Source: Clarkia xantiana subsp. parviflora
Taxonomy: Eukaryota > Streptophyta > Magnoliopsida > Myrtales > Onagraceae
DNA: 64,000 nt
Assembly: GCA_036873135.1 (NCBI GenBank)
Contig: JAPTYO010000007.1
Coordinates: 7,608,763-7,672,762, forward strand
Reading direction: 5' to 3'
Positions 47,690 through 55,801 of the stretch are shown piece by piece. Both the position numbers and the translations under genes were made by a program. Position 1 is the first letter of the stretch. The number at the start of each line of letters is the position of its first letter. The notes beneath the pieces are model-generated. The model had not been told where the DNA came from and did not search any database. It worked only from the letters and a program-made list of their open reading frames with translations.

Positions 47690-49075
47690 TGCAGAAACTT
47701 CTGCTTCAAATTTATGGACTTCTTCTGTATAAATTAAAACAACCGTATACTACTATAATCAGCTAAAATCCACGCCTCATAAAATTTCATCCGATTATTA
47801 TCACGAAGCACGAATTTCATTGAACTCAAATATAACTTTTCAATAAAAAATTTGGCAGAAACGACGGCAATACTCTATGGTATCGAACACAAGAGAGAGA
47901 GACAAGTTACCGCCAGCTAAAGCAGCGACGGGGAGCAATAGTAGTCCTAATTTTGCACCTGGCTTTTGCTATTCGTGACGGTTCAGCTCTGTGTTCTCTC
48001 GTCGTGGATGGTGGTGGTGATGTGAAGTAGGGTTTAGTTAGGGTTCTAAACTTGAAATTTGGCCGTGAAATAGAACCTGAATAGCGGTCCGGATAGAAAA
48101 CAGAAGGGGCGACCGGTTTTCTGGTCCGATCGGTTTGCTGTGAATATGTAATTTTTGGTTGAAGGCAAAACATGTAACATTTACAACTTTTTATTGTTTT
48201 GGTGCACTAGTGTGAGATAGATTATAAGTAACAATGTGATGGGACAGTCAATTCGTTGGTTTGTAATAATTTAAATAAAATTAAATTTTGTATTTAACGG
48301 AGTGTAATATTAAATTTAATAGTATTTTATATTATAAATTATAATATTGATTTATTTAAAATTGGACTTATATTATTTTGTCAAGGGGTAACAACATTTT
48401 TTAAACTTTAAATTTCAGATTTATTTCATGTCGTCGATTTATGAACAATTTAAACACCAATTTAAAGATATTAAAATTAAATTTGTACTTGCTATTAAAC
48501 TTTATATAAATAAAACATCTTGTACAATTTATGAGGGAAAATAGTCAATATGCATACCAATGTTTGATGCAAAATGCACTCTAAGTGCAAAACACATACT
48601 GACATGTGACAAAAATTGCAAAATGCATGCTCCATCTTTAAGCTTTTAAAAACTAACATTAAATTATCAATACCATACACATAACATTTATTTAATGCAA
48701 AAATAGAAGAGTTTAAGTTATTCATCCATTAACCACAGTATTCTGATTCAAATTTCATTCGAAACTCTGAAAATATAAAAGTGTTCATAAACAACCCTTT
48801 ATACTTACTAATTGATAATGTGGGAACGAGAATCATTCTAAAGTCTTGACACATAGTACACCCATAGAAGGAAAAAAAAAAAACTATACTCAATTAAGTA
48901 TTACAACTGTTGGCTAAAAAAAATTAAGTAGTACAACAAACAACAGTATGTGAATTATCCAGCAAACAGATACACATCGACTCCTCAGGCCATTTAGTTA
49001 TCTAGCTGACGTAGAAACTGAAGAACAAAGGACTAAGAAGATAAACTGGGTGGAATTGTGCGGGGTTATGGAATG
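47690..49075. other. APUM24 leader/promoter and spacer to the BAHD gene
   Basis: TAGGGTTTAGTTAGGGTTC at 48028-48046 contains telo-box cores in the orientation of APUM24, about 340 bp before its start codon. A leader intron may be present between about 47720 and 47920. The rest (48180-49075) is AT-rich with the BAHD gene's 3' UTR at its right end. I see no additional gene. Confidence 0.5.
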
Positions 49076-52000
49076 CTAAAACACAATACTAGGATTAGGA
49101 TTTGCAAAAGAAAGAAGTAGCAAGTCTTTCTCAAACACATCCATTTGATGTTTTGGCAAGTTCAACCACACTTGGATCCCTTCCTCATCATCGTCCCTTG
49201 TATCCGATAGAACCACATAGTAAATAGAATTCATGTACAATGTTGCCCAAATGGGCTTCCCCCACCCGAAGTCCGCCGCTCCGTACAGATCGAGCTTGCA
49301 TACACTTGAGAAAAAATAAGTACCTGCAGGAACGAAGTCAGAAATTATATTTATAGGTAAATAATTAGTATAAAAAAATTAAGATTTTAAAAGGCTAAAT
49401 TAACAAAACAATAGTTGCAAATTCTAGGGTTAAGAACTTAATTACGGTTTCAAATTCGCACCATGTTACTTTTAAATGTCCCGAATTTAAATTGTTGCTA
49501 ATAAGGTGTACCATGTTACATTTTCGTTTTATGTCTGTTTTTTATGTTAAACTAAATTTAAAAGATTTTGGTTCACTGCTCCATAAAATTAAAAAACATT
49601 AGCATTTAAAGAAGAGAAAAAAAATGCACTTATGTTTCCTTTTAACTTATGACAATTAGTGTGTACATACAATGAAATTGAAGAATTTATGCTAAATTGA
49701 AGTTGAGTTTAACTTAATTGACATAAAATTCTAGGAAACCATACCCAAGTCCGACAAATTTAACAGAAAAAACGAACGGAAAACTAAAAACAACAAAAAT
49801 AAAACTGGAGACACTTATTAGCAACGTAAAACGAAACATGATACACATATTAGCAACAAATTTGATACGAGACACATAAAACCAACATGGTACAAATTGG
49901 GATTATAATTAGATTCTTAACCCCAAATTTTATGATAATATTTTCACATCACCAAAAGTTAAGAAAGCAACAGTACCTGCATTATTATCCTCCTCGAAAT
50001 TCTCAGTTGCGAGTTGCATAAAACATTCACTAACAACTGCACTGCAGGATTGATCACCAACCTGCACATCGAGTTTTTTCGGGTAATCACGCATGTATTC
50101 TTCCTTTGCATGCCTTAACTTACAAACCAAGTTAGGAAGGTCGGTCTGCTTCTCTACTTCTTCGGTGCTCGCCCTGTAGTAACCTACAAGGTTTCCAAAT
50201 GTAGTATCGGGAAACGGCGGGTTGATGCGGTTGCGGAGGTTAACGGATTGCCATACACGGCTCGACCAAGAAGATGAAGAAGAAGGATTGATGTTTAATT
50301 TGGATGTCATGGCGCATTGCCAAATTAGCGAGATCACTGCTTCTACCCTTGTGGGATGAGGAACACTCTGGCTGCATGATTTCGCCTTTAGTGATGCAAC
50401 TTGTGATCCACTCAACACAAACCTAGTTAGTTAGTTAGTTTTGCAGTTAAGAGACAAAATGATCCATCAAGAATCATTAATAAGTTAAATGTGGATTTTT
50501 AACTCAAATAATAACAAAAGGAAGCTTAAATATAAATGTGAATAATTTGTTTTTTTACTAATCTAGCGTACCAGCTGTTCGAAACTTTTATACATAAGAT
50601 ATTTTAACCGTGACCCGTGGGGACGCGCCCCGATTTTGACCCGTTGATCCGCGATCCGTGACCCGTGGAGTGGGTATGATTTTGGGGTCGCCCCGCCCCG
50701 TATGTGGATAATTTATATATATATTACACATATTTATATAAAACTATATAGGTAATATAATACATAGTTAAAATAATTAGGATTTGTGACTTGTATTGGA
50801 TTTGAAGTTAAATTTATTATTTGTGATTTAAATTTTAAATTGAATCTGTACATGGTAAATATAGAATTTAGAGTTTAAATTGCTAATAATATATTATGTA
50901 CCACTAATGGGTGACCCGCGGGTCGCCCCGCCCCCCCCTCGCGAACTGTGTAGGGCGGGTACGGATCGACCATCTCGACCGGCAGGGGAGGAGGGGTTGT
51001 GGGGTAAGCGATACCCGCCCCGTTGACAACCCTAATTCTACCGGCCACTTTAGCTTGACATTATGAGTTCCAGCCCACCACATTAGCTTTGACTTCACTT
51101 AGATCTAAAAATTATGACTTTCGACTCGGCCATCTCAACCTTTTTTTAATGTGAATTTTTTTTTTATCATTTATTTTTTCTTTAAAATAGAGTAACAATG
51201 GTAGGACTTGTGCGCTATGATAGTGGATATATATAGTAATAAAAAGACAAAACATAACAAACTAATACAAGTCAACTATTTGTTCAAGTGAGATTTTATC
51301 ATATAACCCACTTACTTATGTAGTCCTCTAATTTACAAATACTAACCGGTATACTGTGAATTTTATATACTTCAACACTCTATCAGCGTAACTGCTCTTA
51401 ACTAAGGCACTTAAAAAAAGAAAAATTCAGACGAGCTGAAACTAAGTTCACTAAATCTCACTCTCACGTACAATTCCGATCCGGACAAAACCAACAAAAA
51501 CCAGATTTAATAGTGTTACAAATAAGATGTGCACTAATTGATTATAATTCAAACTTGTTGATAAATATTGGTACTCTTATAGTTCAAGACCCACGTACCT
51601 TCTTGATGTAAACTCGTTTAGTTCCTCCGGGTAAACAGGCAAAGCGGCGGTTGCAAAAGCATCCGACGGTGGAAACCGGGACGCCGAGCTCAAGTACGGA
51701 GCAGTTGAGCTGCCGCCGCCGCCGCCTCTAGCAGTTGCAGACCAGGTCCTAAGAAACGAACACACCGCAGCAGCATCAACCACCTTATGAGAGAAGCAGA
51801 TCCCAATCGCCATCCCTCCACACTCGAAAACACTTTGCCGAACCGCTAACAGCCTCTCCGTAGAGAAACTATTCTTCACCGCCGGAAGTAGTTGCCGCAG
51901 CGCCTCCAAATCCGGCGGCGACAGAACATCCCGGAGGATTACGCCTCTGACCCGAGCTTCTGTGTACTCGATACCCGCGGCTGGATCGACGCGGATATTG

Positions 52001-52248
52001 TCCGTGATTCTTCCGGCAAGTGGAAAGAATTGAGTTAGGGTCTCCGACAAGGATTTCTTCAGTCTGTGGGATGCTGATGAAATTTGATCGTCTCCGGTGG
52101 CGGCGCTGTAGAAGAGGATAATAGGGATGTAGGAGGCCGGCATGAGCTGGTCAAAGATGGATAAGGTGAAGCGTTTTGGGTGTTTGTCGGACGATGCCGG
52201 TCGGATGGTCTGGGTGGATACGATTTCCACCTCCATAGCCTTCTTCAT
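49076..52248 (-). CDS. BAHD-family acyltransferase (vinorine synthase-like)
   Basis: Three exons (52248-51599, 50422-49977, 49323-49076) encode 447 aa. The catalytic HxxxD motif is HKVVD at residues 154-158 and the structural DFGWG motif is near residues 382-386 (AADFGWGKP). Other family blocks are FFPLAGRI near 74-81 and FGNLVGYY in exon 2. The protein transfers an acyl group from acyl-CoA to an alcohol or amine in specialised metabolism, in the cytosol; the substrate cannot be told from sequence. A second in-frame methionine at residue 5 (MEVEIVS) is the more usual start in this family. Both introns carry transposons: a hAT-like GC-rich segment in intron 1 and a MITE in intron 2. The catalytic motifs and frame are intact, so I see no sign of a pseudogene. 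Confidence 0.9.
49427..49923. mobile_element. MULE-type MITE, family B-like copy B3, in BAHD intron 2
   Basis: GGGTTAAGAACTTAATTA at the left pairs with TAATTAGATTCTTAACCC at the right. Flanks are CAAATTCTA (49418-49426) and CAAATTTTA (49924-49932), a 9-bp duplication with one mismatch. Inner arms ACCATGTTAC and related copies fold back. It fills most of the 653-bp intron 2 (49324-49976). The termini match family B, but the interior is more diverged. Confidence 0.72.
50610..51034. mobile_element. hAT-like GC-rich element fragment in BAHD intron 1
   Basis: GC-rich runs (GTGACCCGTGG, CGCCCCGCCCCG) at 50610-50700 and 50906-51034 flank an AT-rich middle. This is the same layout as the element at 12521-13300. 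The right end CCGTTGACAACCCTA resembles the right ends at 13300 and 13850. No matching left terminus is visible, so the copy is truncated. Confidence 0.5.
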
Positions 52249-53107
52249 TAATCGTAGAGGAGAATTGTCGGATCGAGCTGAAACTCAAATCAAACTTAAT
52301 GAATAATCTGCAGTGATACAGTCAACAAAACCTCACAACAATCCACAACTTGGTATAGTGTAGTAGTCAATCTATTAAGCTTATTTCGATTTTCCATACG
52401 CCCGACGTGATATATTACTAAACGAAAGTTAATATTTTAATAAGATCACTGTAAAATATTTTTTAAAAGAATTGCAAAATTAAAACTTCGAACTCAATCC
52501 ATGCAGGGATAAACACTCTTAGCATTAAATCAAACATCTGGGGTCCAGTAGATCGACTTAATCGATCGGAAGTCTACTATCGTGTATATTGCTGGTCAAA
52601 GGTCAAAATATGCATGCTAACTCCACGTGGCTTGCTTGAAGATTGAAAATATGTGTCTTGTGTTTGTTTTAAAAAAAAAAAAAAATCATTTCATTCGGAT
52701 GGTGTTTAATCATTGCCATTGATTATTCTTCTCCAATTTACTAGTGTTTTATAACAATTATCATCAATTCAGGCAAAAAAAAAAATGATCAATTAAGAGA
52801 AAAATGAATTACAAATATTTGTGTGTAATATTTATCTTCCTTGAAACCAAAAGGAGCAACATGTTCACTATTATTTAACCCTCGATCGAGTTTTTTCCAT
52901 TGATGTGAATTATTTCAACACAAGCAATTTGGATAAAGGTATTTAATTAGAAGTTCTTGAAGAAGTGATGAATGTGAATCAATAAATCCTTATGCTGATT
53001 CACATTTCTAAGCCTTATGCTGATCATGTTCATATACTGTTGCAACTGTTCAACTCCCAGATGAAGTATTGTAATCTTATGACTTCAACATCAAATTGTT
53101 CAACAAT
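52249..53107. other. Upstream spacer of the BAHD gene
   Basis: This is AT-rich DNA containing the BAHD promoter. No clear TATA box, repeat or coding segment could be assigned. Confidence 0.5.
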
Positions 53108-53179
53108 TCCGTTGTCGTCCAGCGGTTAGGATATCTGGCTTTCACCCAGGAGACCCGGGTTCGATTCCCGGCAACGGAA
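53108..53179 (+). tRNA. tRNA-Glu (anticodon UUC)
   Basis: The sequence folds into a standard 72-nt cloverleaf. The 7-bp acceptor stem TCCGTTG/CAACGGA is followed by discriminator A at 53179. The D arm lies around CCAGCGGTTAGGATA. The anticodon stem TCTGG/CCAGG encloses loop CTTTCAC with anticodon TTC at 53141-53143. The T arm is CCGGG TTCGATT CCCGG. No intron is present. A T-run (AATTTTTG) follows shortly after and can serve as the Pol III terminator. Confidence 0.97.
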
Positions 53180-53214
53180 TAATTTTTGCATCTCTTTTTC
53201 AACAAGAAACTAAC

Positions 53215-53490
53215 CTACTGTAAAGATTAGCTAGATACCTCGAGGCAAAGTGGCAATGTCAATCAAATCCACAGTGTAATCGAACTCGGTGATCCATCTT
53301 CTGAAGAAGAAACCTAATCTTTCGAAACTTTGCTGCACGAGCTAGACTGTTGTGTGAAATGTCAAACCCTACTATTGTTTCAAGAGATGCAGCATATAGT
53401 CCATAAAGAAACCAGTAAACTTCCAGAACCACATCCAAAATCAACCTGTGTACTATCTTCTAGTGGCTGTACAATCTTCATTAGAGTTAT
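53215..53490 (-). pseudogene. Decayed HEN1-like small-RNA methyltransferase fragment
   Basis: On the minus strand VDFGCGSGSLL (near 53445-53413), the SAM-binding motif of the HEN1 methyltransferase domain, is followed after a frame change by SLETIVGFDISHNSLARAAK (about 53380-53320). After another frame change come DGS and ITEFD-like residues (near 53295-53270). In HEN1 these blocks are consecutive in one frame, so at least two frameshifts have occurred. An acceptor-like ACACAG directly precedes VDFGCG and a donor-like GAG/GTATC lies at about 53240. The piece therefore looks like one genomic exon with its splice borders, not a processed copy. The rest of the gene is absent. In plants HEN1 2'-O-methylates miRNA/siRNA duplex ends; this fragment cannot encode an active enzyme. 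Confidence 0.75.
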
Positions 53491-53563
53491 GCAGTACCCC
53501 AAGAAGCAAGCATCTGAGACAGTATAAAAACAGGATTGTGAAATACATATACATATATCAAAG

Positions 53564-53650
53564 GGTTAAGAATATAAAAACACTCCAACTATAGGTCATA
53601 TTATATTAATTGCTGTCTCATATTTAAAATTATAATATCACCGTGCTAAA
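53564..53650. repeat. Truncated MITE family B end
   Basis: GGGTTAAGAATATAAAAACACTCCAACTATAGGTCAT at 53564 matches the family B left terminus (compare 42064). It continues through a TTTAAAAT block and stops near 53650. No right end is found. Confidence 0.6.
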
Positions 53651-54337
53651 AAAAAACAACTAAAATAGAAATAGTACTTGGCTAGAAAAAGGAAAACTAT
53701 AAATGGTAGGGTGGGGGTGGGTATAAGGCTATAAGCTATTCAAATAATTATTCGCGAGTTATTCAAAATCGATCCGGTCAATATTATATTGGTATTATGT
53801 TAATAAATCAATTTAATTTTAATTTTTTTGGGTTGAAATTAATTTAAAATTCCAAAACTACATATTTTGTCACATACTATTATCTACATATCAAATAAAA
53901 TTATATTTAGTGTTAAAAGGCAAAATATTAGATAATTTTATATACAATGCGCAACTTACTAGTTAAACATTTTATAGCAAATTTCTAACTAAACTTCTAT
54001 ATTTGAACAATTTACCAGTTACATTATACAAGAGATTTGGGGAAAAAAAATTATAATTAGACAAACTTACTCTCTAAAATCATTAATCATCAACCATAAT
54101 AATACTATAAGCAATTATGGTATAATAATTTTTTTATGGTATAATAATTGAGAGCGCTAAATTCTATAAAGTGGTAATGAGTCTGAATTTCACGGTGACT
54201 TTAAAATTCATTTTCAAGCAAAATAGTTCAAACTCGGAGAAAAAAATATTTATGAATAATTTTTATTTTTTGTTTTTGTTTGTAGGGTCTTTATCGGGAG
54301 GTGGCTCCCCTAGCATTCTCACTACACATTAAACTAA
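53651..54337. other. AT-rich spacer
   Basis: This is a low-complexity AT-rich sequence before the second large hairpin element. No gene is seen. Confidence 0.5.
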
Positions 54338-55231
54338 AGGTTAAAGGTACTTTTGGTGCCACATGTTTGACATGTGTAGGTTTTTGGTGTCATATGTTTC
54401 ATTTTGTAGGCTTTTGGTGTCATATATTTGAGAGGTTGTATGTTTTTGGTATTTCCGTTAGTCATCAGTTAGTTTGACCGCTAAATACTTTTATTTTGTT
54501 CAATTTAGTCCTCAAATTTATATTTCTAAAATTTAATATAATCCCTATTGTTTGCTCAAGTCACCGTCCAAGGCCGCCGGCCACCACCCACCACCTCCTA
54601 AGCCGCGACCGCCACGAAACGGGCCGGGCACCACCCCACGGCACCGGCCACCACCGCTTGGGGCCGAAAACTACCCCAATTGGTGGTGGCCGGCCCCAAT
54701 TGGTGGTGGCCACCTCAATTGGGGCCGGCCACCACCCCACGGCACCGCCACCACCCCACGGCACCGGCCACCACCGCTTGGGGCCGAAAACCACCCCAAT
54801 TGGTGGTGGCCGGCCCCAATTGAAGCCGGCGGCCCCAATAGGTGGTGGCCGGCCCCGATTGGGGTTGTAGCCACCACCAATTGGGGTGGTTTTCGGCCCA
54901 AGCGGTGGTGGCCGGTGCCGTGGGGTGGTGGTTGGCCCGTTTTGTGGCGGTCGGCGGCCTTGGAGGTGGTGGGTGGAGGTCGGCGGCCTTGGACGGTGAC
55001 TTGAGCAAACGATAAGGACTAAATTGTAAATATTAAATTTTAGAAATATAAATTTGAGGACTAAATTGAACAAAATAAAAGTATTTAACGGTTAAACTAA
55101 TTGTTGACTAACGGAAATACAAAAAACATACAACCTTTCAAACATATGACACCAAAAGCCTACAAAATGAAATATACGGCACCAAAAACATACACATGTC
55201 AAACATTTGACACCAAAAGCACTTTTAACCC
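54338..55231. mobile_element. Long-hairpin MULE-type element, copy A3
   Basis: The element is 894 bp. The left end AGGTTAAAGGTACTTTTGGT and the right end AAAGCACTTTTAACCC are inverted copies. The exact 9-bp duplication TTAAACTAA lies at 54329-54337 and 55232-55240. The whole element is an inverted repeat. AT-rich outer arms match A1 and A2, and GC-rich inner arms carry CCACCACC, CCAATTGG and GGCCGGCC units, some in direct repeats (GGCACCGGCCACCACCGCTT occurs twice near 54639 and 54761). Open frames on both strands in the core are a by-product of this repetition. Confidence 0.9.
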
Positions 55232-55801
55232 TTAAACTAATCTCACTCGTACCGAGTAATCCTCATTAAGTGCTAGAAAAAAAAAAATCATTAAAAAAAT
55301 AAATGAATACGTCCTATACGTCGTCCTCCTGGTCCCATCCAATAACAAGTCAAGGGACAGCTCACCTCTACTGATGTTTTCTTTAACCCCTAAAATGAAC
55401 CAAAACTATAGTCGTCTTATCTTTCTTCACTCAGGACAGTAGGTTCACAATCACACGGTTTCTCTTCTCCTCTTCACTACTCTACATCAATTTATCCCTT
55501 CTCTCTCTCTCTACCTCTCCGGCCGGAAGATCTTGTGACGCTCGCGATTTACGCCGGTTGATTCTCTAACTACTACTTCTACTCAGCTGCCATTTCCGAG
55601 GTAAACAAACTCTAACGGTTTCAACCTACTTGCTTCTATCTGCTTCAGTTTTTGCTCCTTGCTGAATTTCCTTGACCCAGAATTTCTGATTTGATCCAAA
55701 ATGTAGGGGAAGATGAGATCCTGAGGTAACGGATGTATGTGATCTCTGTAAGTTATTGTGTTGACCTAATTGATTGATTGATGGTATTCGGTGTTGGAGT
55801 C
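55232..55801 (+). promoter_or_regulatory. Promoter, leader and probable leader intron of the FERONIA-like gene
   Basis: A pyrimidine-rich tract (TTCTCTTCTCCTCTTC near 55463, TCTCTCTCTCTAC near 55502) marks the likely transcription start region. A leader intron fits from GTAAAC at about 55601 to an AG at 55680 or 55706. The spliced leader then carries two short upstream ORFs (separate entry). The hairpin MULE A3 ends at 55231, so the promoter proper is short or overlaps the element. Confidence 0.5.
55713..55777 (+). promoter_or_regulatory. Two upstream ORFs in the FERONIA-like leader
   Basis: The first uORF is ATG AGA TCC TGA at 55713-55724 (3 aa). The second starts at 55733 and stops at 55775-55777 (14 aa), three bases before the first in-frame ATG (55781) of the receptor gene. 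The ATG at 55781 has a weak context (T at -3), while that at 55802 has G at -3 and G at +4. This arrangement could lower or tune translation of the receptor; that effect is inferred. Confidence 0.55.

Noticed and set aside
54496..55073. Several 76-170 codon frames inside hairpin A3 on both strands
   Set aside because: They are His/Pro/Gly-rich low-complexity products of the inverted repeat. Plus- and minus-strand peptides are near copies of each other.
55778..55780. Start of the FERONIA-like CDS at 55778
   Set aside because: The codon there is TTG. The first ATG in this frame is at 55781, and the better-context ATG is at 55802.
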